A stretch of 64,000 bases of DNA from Petrotoga mobilis SJ95 (GTDB lineage: Bacteria > Thermotogota > Thermotogae > Petrotogales > Petrotogaceae): assembly GCF_000018605.1 (NCBI RefSeq), contig NC_010003.1, positions 1,960,501 through 2,024,500 of the forward strand, read 5' to 3'. Numbering within the stretch: the stretch's first letter is position 1; every line of letters starts with the position of its first letter. The translations under genes were made by a program, and so were the position numbers. Shown here piece after piece: positions 43,586 to 53,456 of the stretch. Under the pieces are notes generated by a model. That model saw only the letters and a program-made list of their open reading frames with translations. It had not been told where the DNA came from and ran no database searches.

Positions 43586-44526
43586 AGTACTCCTCCCAGT
43601 GCGACTATTCCAGTTAATATGTTTATAGTCCAGAATATTAGAACAATCCGTTCTTCGCTCCATTTTTTTAGTTCAAAATGATGATGAATTGGTGCCATTA
43701 AAAAGACTCTTTTTTTTCGTACTTTGAAACTCCCCACTTGTATTATAACGCTAAACATCTCTGAAATAAATATAAAACAGGTTAAAATGGTGAAAAGTTC
43801 AACAGAATAATATAATGCTAAAGAACCTAATATCCCACCTAATGCTAAAGATCCAGTATCTCCCATGAATATTTTTGCTGGTTTTATATTGTAGAAGAGA
43901 TACGCTATTACAGGCAAAATCAATAAGGGAATGTGATTAAAATTAATACCCGCAATCAGTGCTGTGAATAGTGCTGATATTACATAAATACCTCCAGAGA
44001 GTCCGTCTATCCCGTCGGTTAAATTTGTTGCATTGGACATACCTGTTAGGTATATTATCCCCCATAAAGGATAGAAAAATTTTAGGTCTAAGCTTTTAGT
44101 TGTGAATGGTATTTTCAATGTTGAATGGTTGTTAAATATTGATATTAGATATACTATAACGATTGAGAATAGGAATTGGAGTAACAATTTTTGTATGGCT
44201 GTTAATCCTGTTGAATCTTTCTTTTTTATACTTAGATAGTCATCCAGAAATCCTATAAATCCAAAGAGTAAAGAGGCAACTCCAATTATCAGAAATAAAT
44301 CTTCTTTTTGAATGAAGTAGGTGAGTAAACTTAGAAAAAAAATAGCAAGAATGAATAAAATTCCCCCCATTGTTGGGGTTCCTTGCTTGTAATTATGAAG
44401 GTCTGGTCCTTCTTTTCTGATATACTGCCCAAATTGCCTCTTTTTTAGCCATTTTATAAATATGGGGTAGAGAAAAAGTAAGAAAATAAAAGTTATTAAT
44501 GTGATATAAAATATCAATCTTTCCAA
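43582..44526 (-). CDS. mraY: Phospho-MurNAc-pentapeptide transferase
   Basis: Polytopic membrane enzyme (about 10 helices, 314 residues) that makes lipid I. Signatures: GTPTMGGILF, DDYLSIKKKDSTGL, NATNLTDGIDGLSGG, the catalytic aspartate in FMGDTGSLALGG, and PIHHHFELKKWSE. The start is TTG at 44526, with AAAGGAAAG upstream; it overlaps murF by 13 bases. Confidence 0.96.
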   Translation of the reverse strand: MERLIFYITLITFIFLLFLYPIFIKWLKKRQFGQYIRKEGPDLHNYKQGTPTMGGILFILAIFFLSLLTYFIQKEDLFLIIGVASLLFGFIGFLDDYLSIKKKDSTGLTAIQKLLLQFLFSIVIVYLISIFNNHSTLKIPFTTKSLDLKFFYPLWGIIYLTGMSNATNLTDGIDGLSGGIYVISALFTALIAGINFNHIPLLILPVIAYLFYNIKPAKIFMGDTGSLALGGILGSLALYYSVELFTILTCFIFISEMFSVIIQVGSFKVRKKRVFLMAPIHHHFELKKWSEERIVLIFWTINILTGIVALGGVL

Positions 44527-45806
44527 ATTAAGTCACTTTCCTTTAGATATTTGTTTATTCCAGTAGTGTTAGATCCTTTTATATAGATCACTCCTTTGGT
44601 GGTGTTTGATATTATTTCATCAATTTTTTTTAGCTCTTTAAAGAAGGTAACTTTATCATTTGATAGATAGGTGAAATTTTCTTGAGGATCGTAGAAATAA
44701 ATCCGATCAAAAATATTTAAGGCTTCTGTTATAACTTTGATGTGGTATTCTTCGCTGTATTTTCCTAATTCTTTTATTTCTCCCATTATGATAATTTTAG
44801 GAGAAAGATTCCACTTTTTTATGCTGTTAAAAGCACTTTTAAAAGATTCGTAGGATGCGTTGTAAGAGTCGTTTACTATTAAAAGATTCCCACGTTTTAT
44901 GGTTTGAAAACGATCTTGAGGGATGTTGATGTTAAATAAATAGTATGGATCAACTGGTAAATCGATGAATCTCAAAAGCAGCAATCCTGAGAGTAAGTCT
45001 AATATCTGACCTTCACTCCAATAATGGTTCAGCGTTACCATCAAATCTTCCTGTAGAATTCTAGCGTAAAAGGTCGTTGTGTGGTTTTCATTGTACTCGA
45101 AGCTTTTTAAAACGGCATCGTTTTCATCTTTTGTTCCAAAGGTTAGTCGGTTCAGATGTTTCGGTGCCAATTCTTTTAATAATGAGTAGTCTCCATTGAT
45201 TATTAAAACTCCTTTATCCATGTTGCTTGTTATTTTCATTTTTTCTTCAGCTACCGTTTCTAAAGAGTCTAGAAATTCCAAATGTGAAGCCCCTACGTTC
45301 GTGATAATGGCAACATCTAAATTAAAATATCTTGATAAAAATTCAAGGTCTCCCTTTTTTCTAAGACCTTCTTCTAGTATGACGGTTTCTTCGTTGTTAT
45401 AGTTGTTCAAAATCGATAAGGGTATTCCTATTTCCGTATTCAAATTCATCTCGTTTCTAAAAGTTTTGAAATAAGCTAACAACAAATAATACAAGCATTC
45501 TTTCGTGGTGGTTTTTCCAGTGGATCCGGTTATTCCAATCTTTAATTTGGCGTTTTCATTGATCAATGTTGAAGCAGAGATAAGCATTTCTTCTAGGACG
45601 CTGTTGACTTTGATTATTTTTTCTTTTGGAAAGTCAACAACATCTTTTTCAACAATTACGTAAGACGCTCCGTTTTTCAATGCGTCGTTTATAAATAGGT
45701 GTCCGTCGGTTTTCTCACCTTTTAAACATAAAAATACGTCACCTTCATTCACTTTTCGAGAGTCAATTTGAAAATTGTGGCCTTTATATTTTAAACGTTC
45801 CAACAT
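44514..45806 (-). CDS. murF: UDP-N-acetylmuramoyl-tripeptide--D-alanyl-D-alanine ligase
   Basis: 430 residues. Mur ligase ATP loop ITGSTGKTTTKE, the MNLNTEIGIPLSIL segment, and VNDSYNASYESF, all typical of MurF. It adds D-Ala-D-Ala to the UDP-MurNAc tripeptide. ATG at 45806 overlaps the murE stop by one base (TAATG), so translation is coupled. Confidence 0.95.
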   Translation of the reverse strand: MLERLKYKGHNFQIDSRKVNEGDVFLCLKGEKTDGHLFINDALKNGASYVIVEKDVVDFPKEKIIKVNSVLEEMLISASTLINENAKLKIGITGSTGKTTTKECLYYLLLAYFKTFRNEMNLNTEIGIPLSILNNYNNEETVILEEGLRKKGDLEFLSRYFNLDVAIITNVGASHLEFLDSLETVAEEKMKITSNMDKGVLIINGDYSLLKELAPKHLNRLTFGTKDENDAVLKSFEYNENHTTTFYARILQEDLMVTLNHYWSEGQILDLLSGLLLLRFIDLPVDPYYLFNINIPQDRFQTIKRGNLLIVNDSYNASYESFKSAFNSIKKWNLSPKIIIMGEIKELGKYSEEYHIKVITEALNIFDRIYFYDPQENFTYLSNDKVTFFKELKKIDEIISNTTKGVIYIKGSNTTGINKYLKESDLIWKD

Positions 45807-47308
45807 TACCTTCCCGAACTCCTTTTGATTTTGTCAATTAGTTTTTTTGTTACTTCGTAATCGTTGAACTTAACCTTTTTTCCATTGGCGAAGAGTTGAT
45901 ATTTTTCATGGCCTCTTCCCGCTATGATTACTATGTCCCCTTTGTTAGCAAATCTTAGGGCTGTATCTATGGCGGTTTCTCTATCGGGTATAACGATGAA
46001 ATGTTTATCTTGGTCTATACCTTTTGATACGTCTTCTATTATTTGGTCAGGGTCTTCATCTTTTGGATCATCGTTGGTGAGAACTATAACGTCCGAATGT
46101 TCACTTACAACTTGTCCCATTAACTTTCGTTTCCCCTTGTCTGCGTTTCCTCCAGCCCCAAATACTGTGATTATCCTACCTTCAGTTATTGATGAAGCGG
46201 TTTTTAATACTTCGTTGAGTGCATCGGGGGTGTGCGCAAAATCGATAACTGCAAAGAAACCTAGCGATTTGCTGCCTGGAACGATTTGGAACCTTCCAGA
46301 GACACCTTTAAAGGTGGAAATGGAATAGATGATTTTCTCTGGTTCTAGTCCAAATAGGGTTGCTATTACAAAGGCATTTGTTATATTGTAAACGTTGAAT
46401 TTCCCTATCAAGTGGGATCGTATTTCATAACTTTTGTGTTCCTTTGTCTTGATCGTGAATTTCATTTGTTGAAGCGTTTGTTCGTAATTTTCTATCACAA
46501 AGTCTGCGTTTTTTTTAAATCCATAGGTGATAACTTCTTTTCCACTTTTTACGAAGTCGTCTTTGTTCAATCTGTCTAGATTTATTACTATTTTTCCTTC
46601 ATCTTTTAAATAGTTCATCAGGGATAATTTGATACTTTTGTATTCTTCAAAATCTTTATGATAGTCCAAATGATCCCTTGTGATGTTTGTGAAAGATATG
46701 ATATCGAATTTAACGCCTTCAATTCTTCTTTGATGGATCGCATGAGACGATACTTCCATGTTAATAAATTCAATATTATTTTCTTTGCTGTTTTTTAATA
46801 TTTTGGACAACTCTAAAATACTGGGAGTGGTGTTGTATGGTTCCTTAACTACCTCGTCTTTTATTTTAATTTCTACGGTACTTATTAGCGTCGAGTCCTT
46901 ATCTGATTTTTGTAAGATGTGATGAACTAAAGATACCGTTGTAGATTTGCCATTAGTGCCGGTTACTCCAAGTATTTTAAAATCATCTGGAGAGATGTCG
47001 AATAATTTGTGAGATAAATCAGCAGCAGCCTTTTTAATATCTTCTACGATTATGTATTGCAGAGAATCATTTGTTGGAATTTTTTCTTCGTCTTGAGCAA
47101 TTATTAATGAAGCACCTTTATCAAATGCTGAAAGAATAAAATCATGACCATCGAAGCGGGAACCTTTGAAAGCGATGAAAATATCGTCTTTTTCAACGTT
47201 TTCACTGTTGTCTTTGATATCTGCTATATTCAATATCTCATTTTTGATTACTTTCTTTTTTATATTACCGTTTAAAAATTGTAGTAGTTTGTTTGAAGGG
47301 ATTCTCAT
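45806..47308 (-). CDS. murE: UDP-MurNAc-tripeptide synthetase (MurE)
   Basis: 500 residues. ATP loop GVTGTNGKSTTVSL, VSSHAIHQRRIEG, TRDHLDYHKDFEEY, and the diamino-acid recognition site TNDDPKDEDP. Enzymes adding meso-diaminopimelate carry DNPR there, so the third residue of the diamino acid is open; Thermotoga MurE is known to add lysine. It is first in the murE-murF-mraY-murD operon, divergent from hrcA. ATG at 47308 with GGAGG. Confidence 0.94.
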   Translation of the reverse strand: MRIPSNKLLQFLNGNIKKKVIKNEILNIADIKDNSENVEKDDIFIAFKGSRFDGHDFILSAFDKGASLIIAQDEEKIPTNDSLQYIIVEDIKKAAADLSHKLFDISPDDFKILGVTGTNGKSTTVSLVHHILQKSDKDSTLISTVEIKIKDEVVKEPYNTTPSILELSKILKNSKENNIEFINMEVSSHAIHQRRIEGVKFDIISFTNITRDHLDYHKDFEEYKSIKLSLMNYLKDEGKIVINLDRLNKDDFVKSGKEVITYGFKKNADFVIENYEQTLQQMKFTIKTKEHKSYEIRSHLIGKFNVYNITNAFVIATLFGLEPEKIIYSISTFKGVSGRFQIVPGSKSLGFFAVIDFAHTPDALNEVLKTASSITEGRIITVFGAGGNADKGKRKLMGQVVSEHSDVIVLTNDDPKDEDPDQIIEDVSKGIDQDKHFIVIPDRETAIDTALRFANKGDIVIIAGRGHEKYQLFANGKKVKFNDYEVTKKLIDKIKRSSGR

Positions 47309-47358
47309 TAATACTGCCTCCTAAATGTTAGTTGTTACAATGTGGTAAATTAATATAT

Positions 47359-47418
47359 TTGACAATGTATATAAGACCTGGTATCATATTATTAGCACTT
47401 AATATGCGGGAGTGATAA
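47359..47418 (+). promoter_or_regulatory. hrcA promoter with CIRCE operator
   Basis: TTGACA (47359-47364), 17 bases, TATCAT (47382-47387). The CIRCE inverted repeat, TTAGCACTT (47392-47400), nine bases, GAGTGATAA (47410-47418), matches the consensus at 16 of 18 arm positions. Its right arm contains the GGGAGTG ribosome-binding site and ends one base before the hrcA ATG. This predicts HrcA autoregulation of the heat-shock operon. Confidence 0.9.
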
Positions 47419-47419
47419 A

Positions 47420-48427
47420 ATGGCTAAGGTGCTACACGATAGACAAAAAGAAATTCTAAAAACCATTGTTGAATTATACCTAAAAAACGATAAACCAGTT
47501 AGCTCAGACGAAGTTTTGGAAAACTCAAATATAAAAGCCAGTAGCGCCACTATCAGAAACGATATGCAAAAACTTCAAAAATTAGGATACATTTATCAAC
47601 AACACTCAAGCGGTGGAAGAATTCCTACAGATTCCGCTTTGAAGATCTATTTTCAAATGATAAAAGACGCCTACAACCAAGAGGATACACATATTGATAT
47701 TCCAAAAAAGTACAAATTTTATGATTTAAATCTTATGTTTCAAAGCTTGAGTGAACTAATATCCAATACTTTGGAAGGTTTGGTGATTTTTGAATATCCT
47801 AATCCAAAGTATGTATATATAACAAGGGTGACTGTTACTCCCTTAATGGAGACAAATAACGTCATTACTATTTTAACAAATTTAGGCTTAGCTGTATCCA
47901 GGACGGTTGAAATATATGGTTTGCCACCTTCAAAGGAATTGGAAAATATTTTGAATAACGGTCTTGTTGGCAAGTCTTTTCATTCACTTTTCATGTTTCT
48001 TTCAGCTCCAAAATTTGAAACAGAAGATCTAAGGGTGACTAATTTTATTGAGATTTTAGGGCATCTAACATCTGAGTTCAACAGAAAAAAATATATTATA
48101 AGTGGTTTGGAAAAAATCATCTCTCAATCTATCCCAGACTTGGAAGCTATAGAAGCGTTGGCTTCTATGGTTGAAAATGATACAATCAAAGAAGGAATAT
48201 TTAAACTTTTAGATTTCACTGATGATATAGAAATATTGTTTGGCGAAGATTTAAACTCTAAAGCTCTAAAAAAAATGGTATTTTTCTACACTACTTACAA
48301 ATTAAATGCCGATCCCCTTGGTAGGGTGCTGTTTATAACTCAAAAATACTGTAATTATGAAAAAAATTACTATTTTTTGAGAGAGTATATTTCGAGACTC
48401 TCAGAGATTATATCAAAAAATTTATGA
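47420..48427 (+). CDS. hrcA: Heat-inducible transcription repressor HrcA
   Basis: 335 residues. The N-terminal winged helix includes DRQKEILKTIVELYL, NIKASSATIRNDMQKLQKLGYIYQQHSSGGRIPTD, the classic HrcA signature; the GAF-like domain follows. It binds CIRCE, here immediately upstream of its own start. First gene of hrcA-grpE-dnaJ; dnaK is not in the window. Confidence 0.96.
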   Translation: MAKVLHDRQKEILKTIVELYLKNDKPVSSDEVLENSNIKASSATIRNDMQKLQKLGYIYQQHSSGGRIPTDSALKIYFQMIKDAYNQEDTHIDIPKKYKFYDLNLMFQSLSELISNTLEGLVIFEYPNPKYVYITRVTVTPLMETNNVITILTNLGLAVSRTVEIYGLPPSKELENILNNGLVGKSFHSLFMFLSAPKFETEDLRVTNFIEILGHLTSEFNRKKYIISGLEKIISQSIPDLEAIEALASMVENDTIKEGIFKLLDFTDDIEILFGEDLNSKALKKMVFFYTTYKLNADPLGRVLFITQKYCNYEKNYYFLREYISRLSEIISKNL

Positions 48428-48460
48428 AATTAGTATATAATTTTGTTTATAGACTTAGTT

Positions 48461-48562
48461 TGTTGTAGTATACAAACGATGTTTTTAAATGATTTTGACT
48501 TTGAATTCGGGGTTTTTAAGGGGCTTGCCCCTTAACGGTTGGTGAAAGGGTGCAAACTTAAA
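48461..48562 (+). repeat. Repeat module B and a partial mosaic unit before grpE
   Basis: Module B (48463-48535) begins GTAGTATACAAACGATG and ends in hairpin TTAAGGGG-CTTG-CCCCTTAA (48516-48535). It closely matches 53261-53331. A stub, GGTGAAAGGGTGCAAA, of the main repeat unit follows. It splits hrcA from grpE but leaves the ribosome-binding site free. Confidence 0.75.
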
Positions 48563-48600
48563 AATAGTAATGATCAGTTTTTAGGAGGTGTTTTTTTGAA

Positions 48601-49305
48601 ATGGAAGAAAGAAAAAAAACTGAAGAAATAACAGAACAAGAGGAACAAAAAGAAATAAAAGAAAAAGAATTAAGTCAGGAAGATATCGAATCGTTGAAAG
48701 AGAAATTAGAAGAATTAGAAAAAGAAAATAATGAGTTAAAACACGAGTTGAAAAATCTAGAAAAAGAAAGAGATGAATTTAAAGAGTATTCTATATATCT
48801 TAAAACTAAATTTGAAGATTACAAAAATTTAGTGGAGAAAGAAAAAAAGCAGATAAAACTGAACACAACAAAAATGATAATAGAAAAATTACTTGTCCCA
48901 TTTGAAAAGTTGAATCTTTCTTTGAATTACAAAGATGAACCCGAATTTGTTTCTGCTGTTGAGATGGTTTACAAAGATATGTTGAAAGTCTTTGACTCCT
49001 TGAAAATGAATTTTATAGTTCCACAAAAAGGAGATCAATTTGATCCATTCGAACATGATGTTGTTGACAAGTTTGAAACAAAAGAAGTGAGTGAATACTG
49101 TATATACGATGTCCAATCCATCGGGTACAAATTGGAAGGTGAAGTAATAAAACCAGCAAGGGTTATAGTGGCTGTTAAACCGAAGGAGAACGCCCCGAAC
49201 GGGGTCAAGGAAAAAGTTGAAGACAAGAAAAACCCTTGTGACGAAAATGTTGATTCTGACGAACAAACTGCGGAAGGGATCGACTCAAAAGAAGGTGACA
49301 AATAA
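48601..49305 (+). CDS. grpE: Nucleotide exchange factor GrpE
   Basis: 234 residues. An acidic N-terminus and a long coiled coil (about 15-85) precede the four-helix and beta domain ([35 protein letters not shown]). Exchanges nucleotide on DnaK. The extra acidic C-terminal tail of about 35 residues is not conserved in the family. ATG at 48601 follows AGGAGGTG. Confidence 0.94.
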   Translation: MEERKKTEEITEQEEQKEIKEKELSQEDIESLKEKLEELEKENNELKHELKNLEKERDEFKEYSIYLKTKFEDYKNLVEKEKKQIKLNTTKMIIEKLLVPFEKLNLSLNYKDEPEFVSAVEMVYKDMLKVFDSLKMNFIVPQKGDQFDPFEHDVVDKFETKEVSEYCIYDVQSIGYKLEGEVIKPARVIVAVKPKENAPNGVKEKVEDKKNPCDENVDSDEQTAEGIDSKEGDK

Positions 49306-49307
49306 TT

Positions 49308-50441
49308 ATGGCGGAAAGAAAAGATTATTACAAAATCTTGGGAGTAGATAGAAACGCATCACAGGAAGAGATAAAAAAAGCCTATAGACAAAAAGTCAAA
49401 GAATGGCATCCTGATAGACACATTGAAAATAAAGAAGAAGCAGAGCGCAAATTTAAAGAAATTCAGGAGGCTTACGAAGTTTTAAGTGATCCACAAAAAA
49501 GGAAAGTGTACGATAGATTCGGCTTCGTACCAGAAGAAGGAACCGCCTATACAGGGCAAAGTAATCCAGGCGGTGGCATGGGTGATATTTTTGGAGATAT
49601 ATTCGGAGAAGGTTTTGGTGGAGGCACTGTTTCGGACTTTTTTGATATGATTTTTGGTACGGAAGGAAGCGGTAGTAGATCTTCCTCTAGGCGAAGAAAC
49701 GTAGTCAAGGAACGCGGAGAGGATATTAATGTAGTAATCAGTTTAAAATTAGAAGAGATTATTTATGATGTTAAAAAGATTGTAGAATACAACAGGTACG
49801 AAGTATGTCAGCACTGTCATGGTACCGGGGCAGAAAACGGCACCAGTTTTGAAACTTGTCCAAGGTGTAACGGAAGAGGAGTTATTAGAGAGGAACAAAG
49901 AAGTTTTTTTGGAAGTTTTGTAAGGACTTATACATGTCCAACGTGTAACGGAGAAGGCAGAATAGTCAACCGTAGATGCCCTTACTGCGGTGGTAGCGGA
50001 AAAGTTTTGAAAAAAGAACGAATGGAAATTACGATACCTGCAGGAGTTCCAGATAACTATACCATGAGAATAAGAGATAAAGGAAATGCAGGTAAGAACG
50101 GAGGTCCAAATGGTGATTTAATTGTTCAAGTAAGAGTTCTTCCGCATGAAAGGTTTATCAGAAAAGGAGCAGATTTAGAAACAGAGATCACAATAAATTA
50201 TTTGAAAGCAGTTTTGGGAGGAACCGTAAAAATTCCTACGTTAGAAGGAGACATAGAAGAGGAGTTGCCAGAAGGGACCAACCCTGGGACGATTTTACGG
50301 TTTAAAAATATGGGACTTCCAGAATTTGGTGGAGGTAAAAGAGGAGATTTATATGTCAAAATAAACGTAAAAATCAACAAACCATCGAGAAAAGAGCGGA
50401 AGATCCTTAGTCAACTTTTGGAAGAAACAAACGTTGAGTAA
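49308..50441 (+). CDS. dnaJ: Chaperone DnaJ
   Basis: 377 residues with complete type I architecture. The J domain (1-70) has HPD in [10 protein letters not shown] Gly/Phe-rich linker follows, then four CxxCxGxG zinc motifs ([32 protein letters not shown]), then two C-terminal substrate-binding domains. It stimulates DnaK ATPase. It starts 2 bases after grpE. Confidence 0.97.
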   Translation: MAERKDYYKILGVDRNASQEEIKKAYRQKVKEWHPDRHIENKEEAERKFKEIQEAYEVLSDPQKRKVYDRFGFVPEEGTAYTGQSNPGGGMGDIFGDIFGEGFGGGTVSDFFDMIFGTEGSGSRSSSRRRNVVKERGEDINVVISLKLEEIIYDVKKIVEYNRYEVCQHCHGTGAENGTSFETCPRCNGRGVIREEQRSFFGSFVRTYTCPTCNGEGRIVNRRCPYCGGSGKVLKKERMEITIPAGVPDNYTMRIRDKGNAGKNGGPNGDLIVQVRVLPHERFIRKGADLETEITINYLKAVLGGTVKIPTLEGDIEEELPEGTNPGTILRFKNMGLPEFGGGKRGDLYVKINVKINKPSRKERKILSQLLEETNVE

Positions 50442-50463
50442 TTCATCTTGGGGGGTATGAAGA

Positions 50464-51360
50464 TTGAAATTTAATATCTCTGATCAAAAAATAGTTATCA
50501 AAGATTATATAATTATTACGGTCGGTACTTTGATAACGGCTATAGGGCTAGTTCTTTTCATGATCCCTTACAATATTATTGCTGGTGGGGTTAGCGGATT
50601 GGCTATAATATTAAACAATTTTTTTGGTTGGTGGGTAGGGGTACAAATGTTCGCTTATAATTTGATTTTGTTCTTTTTAGGGTTTTGGTTACTAGGAATA
50701 GGTTTTGGAATAAAGAGCATTTATTCGGCTGCTTTGCTTTCCTTTTCCACTGATTTTTTTCAACATGGTTTAGGCTGGGATCAACTCATTCCTTCATTGA
50801 TGAGAGAAACAGGAAACGCTGGTCTAGAAATGAGCTTATTGGCTGCATTTTACGGAGCCCTGATAGCTGGATTTGGCATGGGTTTAGTTATATGGAAAGG
50901 TGCAACTACCGGTGGAACAGATATAATCGCAATGATTTTCAACAAGTATTTCTCTTTAAGTGTGGGTACCGGTCTTATGATTGCTGATACTGTTATAACC
51001 GCATCTTCCATATTAATCAGTCCTTTATTACCAATGTATGGAATAATAGCAATTTTTGTAACTGCAAGGACTATAGATGGGGTGATAGAAGGATTTGAAT
51101 CAACAAGAACAGTTTTGATTATCAGCGATCATTATGATAAAATTAAAGAAGATATATATAACAAATTAGATAGAGGAGTCACCTTTTTAAAAGGAGTTGG
51201 TAGTTACACTAATCAAGAAAAAAATATTGTAATGGTAACCATTTCCAGGTCAGAGATAGGTTTACTTAAGAACATTGTAAAAGAAAGAGATAGCAGTGCT
51301 TTCATGGTTATTTTGCCAAATAGTGAAGCCATAGGATATGGTTTCAAAAAAATATCTTAA
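50464..51360 (+). CDS. YitT family membrane protein (DUF161/DUF2179)
   Basis: 298 residues; five to six transmembrane helices in the first 200 residues, including IPYNIIAGGVSGLAIILN and the glycine-rich GMGLVIWKGATTGGTDIIA, then a C-terminal DUF2179 domain (VTFLKGVGSYTNQEKNIVMV). Function of the family is not established. TTG at 50464 is the start, 9 bases from GGGGGG; an ATG 6 bases earlier is in another frame and stops quickly. Confidence 0.85.
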   Translation: MKFNISDQKIVIKDYIIITVGTLITAIGLVLFMIPYNIIAGGVSGLAIILNNFFGWWVGVQMFAYNLILFFLGFWLLGIGFGIKSIYSAALLSFSTDFFQHGLGWDQLIPSLMRETGNAGLEMSLLAAFYGALIAGFGMGLVIWKGATTGGTDIIAMIFNKYFSLSVGTGLMIADTVITASSILISPLLPMYGIIAIFVTARTIDGVIEGFESTRTVLIISDHYDKIKEDIYNKLDRGVTFLKGVGSYTNQEKNIVMVTISRSEIGLLKNIVKERDSSAFMVILPNSEAIGYGFKKIS

Positions 51361-51377
51361 CAAGGAGATGATGGAAA

Positions 51378-52724
51378 GTGGATGACCCCGGTGGTTTGTG
51401 GGGCTCATTAATATTACTGGTTGTTCTTTTATCTTTGTCTGCTTTTTTTTCAGGATCTGAAACTGCTTTGACTACAATAGGGAGATACAGGATAAGAGAA
51501 CTGATCGATGAAGAAAAAAATGAGAAAAAAAGGAAAAAATACCAACATTTTGTTGAGAATCCGAATCATTATTTAACAACCATACTTATAATGAACAACC
51601 TTGTAAATATCTTAGCTACATCTACGGCGACAGCTTTTGCAGTTAGTTTAATGCCCTCTTCTCATAGTGGTGCCATTGGTTTAGTAACAGCTATAATGAC
51701 CCTATTGATATTGATTTTTGGAGAAATAACACCCAAGGTATATGCAAGAGAAAATAGAGAGAAATACTTTAATTTTGCCTTTTTTACAATCTATTTTTTA
51801 AATCAACTTTTAACACCTGTGGTGTGGTTGCTTGTAAACATTACAAACGTTTTTATTAAGCTGTTTGGTGGCGAGACCATTACCAATGCTCCACCATTAA
51901 TCACAGAGGACGAAATAATTTCTTACTTGGACATAGGGCATGAAGAAGGGGTAATTGAGAAAAGTGAAAAGTACCTGATGCAAAGAAGTCTAGAGATGAA
52001 GGATACCTCTGTCAAAGAAATTATGACTCCAAGAGTTGATATATTAGCGATTGAGGATACAAAAACCATGGAAGAGTTGATAAAGATAATAAATGAAGAA
52101 GGGTACTCGAGGATTCCTGTTTTCAAGGAAACGTTGGACAATGTAATTGGCATAGTTTACGCAAAAGATATTTTCAAAAAGCTCGATGAGGTAAAAGATT
52201 TTACCAAACTGCAAAAATTAAGAGTTGTAGAAATTATGCATAAACCATTCTTTGTACCCATAACGATGAAAATAAGAGATGTTTTTAGGCTGTTTTTGAA
52301 TAATCATACACATATGGCTATAGTTGTTGATGAATATGGAGGAACCGCTGGATTAGTTACTTTAGAAGATATAATAGAAGAAATGACCGGAGAAATTTTT
52401 GATGAGTACGATGACTACAGCGATGAAACTAATATAATAAGAGTAGCAGAAAATGTTATACTAGTTGATGGCACAACACCAATTAATGACGTTGAAAGAG
52501 AGTTGGACATAGAATTTCCAGAAACTGAGTTTGAAACCATTGGTGGATTTTTACTTGAAAGGTTCAAAAGATTTCCTAAACCTGGAGAAATATATTATAT
52601 TGAAAATATTGAATTCGAAATTGTTTCCGTAACTATCAATAAGATAGATAAAGTTAAAATAACTGTACATCCAAAAATGCAAACAGAAAACCAAGAAGGG
52701 ACTGGTAAAGAGAAAGATGAATGA
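51378..52724 (+). CDS. CNNM/CorC-HlyC family transporter-like protein with CBS pair
   Basis: 448 residues. The N-terminal CNNM membrane domain (about 1-190; SAFFSGSETALTTIGRYRI) is followed by two CBS domains (MTPRVDILAI, VVDEYGGTAGLVTLEDIIEEMTGEI) and a C-terminal CorC_HlyC domain. Related proteins act in Mg2+ or other divalent ion export. GTG at 51378 follows AAGGAGATG. The cytidine deaminase gene overlaps it by 8 bases. Confidence 0.9.
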   Translation: MDDPGGLWGSLILLVVLLSLSAFFSGSETALTTIGRYRIRELIDEEKNEKKRKKYQHFVENPNHYLTTILIMNNLVNILATSTATAFAVSLMPSSHSGAIGLVTAIMTLLILIFGEITPKVYARENREKYFNFAFFTIYFLNQLLTPVVWLLVNITNVFIKLFGGETITNAPPLITEDEIISYLDIGHEEGVIEKSEKYLMQRSLEMKDTSVKEIMTPRVDILAIEDTKTMEELIKIINEEGYSRIPVFKETLDNVIGIVYAKDIFKKLDEVKDFTKLQKLRVVEIMHKPFFVPITMKIRDVFRLFLNNHTHMAIVVDEYGGTAGLVTLEDIIEEMTGEIFDEYDDYSDETNIIRVAENVILVDGTTPINDVERELDIEFPETEFETIGGFLLERFKRFPKPGEIYYIENIEFEIVSVTINKIDKVKITVHPKMQTENQEGTGKEKDE

Positions 52725-53115
52725 TAAAACTATTGTTGAAAAATTGTATGAAGAAGCTATGAAAGCAAGAGAAAATGCATATGCCCCTTATTCTAATTTT
52801 AAGGTTGGAGCATGTTTGTTATCAGATGATGGAGAAATATTTTCAGGTTGTAACGTAGAAAATGCTTCTTATGGGTTATCTATATGTGCCGAAAGGAACG
52901 CAATATTTTCTGCTGTTGCCAAGGGCAAACGTGAATTCAAAGCCATGTTAGTCGTTGCAGAAGGAGAGGCACCTGTAAAACCATGTGGGGCATGTAGGCA
53001 AGTAATGGCTGAGTTCGGAGATTTCGACGTTTATCTAGCAAATACGAAGGGGAAAATAGAAAAAACAAGGGTAAGTGAGTTACTACCAAATGCCTTTAGC
53101 CCCAAAGATCTGTGA
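52717..53115 (+). CDS. cdd: Cytidine deaminase
   Basis: 132 residues, homotetrameric zinc enzyme. Catalytic CAERNAI and zinc ligands PCGACRQ are intact, with YSNFKVGACL and GCNVENASYG. Converts cytidine/deoxycytidine to uridine in pyrimidine salvage. ATG at 52717 overlaps the CorC-like gene, a coupling common in Thermotogota and Firmicutes. Confidence 0.95.
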   Translation: MNDKTIVEKLYEEAMKARENAYAPYSNFKVGACLLSDDGEIFSGCNVENASYGLSICAERNAIFSAVAKGKREFKAMLVVAEGEAPVKPCGACRQVMAEFGDFDVYLANTKGKIEKTRVSELLPNAFSPKDL

Positions 53116-53149
53116 AAGATCTAAACATCCGTTTCATAAAGTAGGCTAG

Positions 53150-53445
53150 TAGGAGTTGAGACTAAGTCTTCTATTTTTCCTTATGCTTGGGAAGCGGGCG
53201 CATCTTTCAAAAATAAGATTTTGATTTTAAAATGGGTTCCAGGGCGGAGCCCTGCTTGCTGCAGTATGCAAACCATTTTTTTAAATAATTTTGACCTTGA
53301 ATTTGGGGTTTTTAAGGGGGAACCCCCTTAATGTTAAAGGGGTTAGGGACCGCAGGTCCCTCCTTAGAAGGGTGGGGAGCGGGGTGAAAGGGCGCTATTA
53401 TAAAGTTTTTGTGTTTCTAAAAACACCAAAATCAAAATATAGGAG
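53150..53445 (+). repeat. Composite mosaic repeat block ahead of the NUDIX gene
   Basis: The 341-base gap is all repeat. In order: a degenerate unit (about 53175-53200), the linker TTTCAAAAATAAGATTTTG, hairpin CAGGGC-GGA-GCCCTG, module B (53261-53331, hairpin TTAAGGGG-GAAC-CCCCTTAA), hairpin AGGGACC-GCA-GGTCCCT, one full unit (53362-53397) and the AT-rich leader ending near the ribosome-binding site TAGGAG. It is sense to the NUDIX gene. Confidence 0.82.
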
Positions 53446-53456
53446 TTTAACTAAAA

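Noticed and set aside
42290-43663. Longer MurD starting inside mraY
   Set aside because: The extra 26 residues read mraY in another frame; GTG at 43585 has GGGAGGAGT and gives the correct N-terminus.
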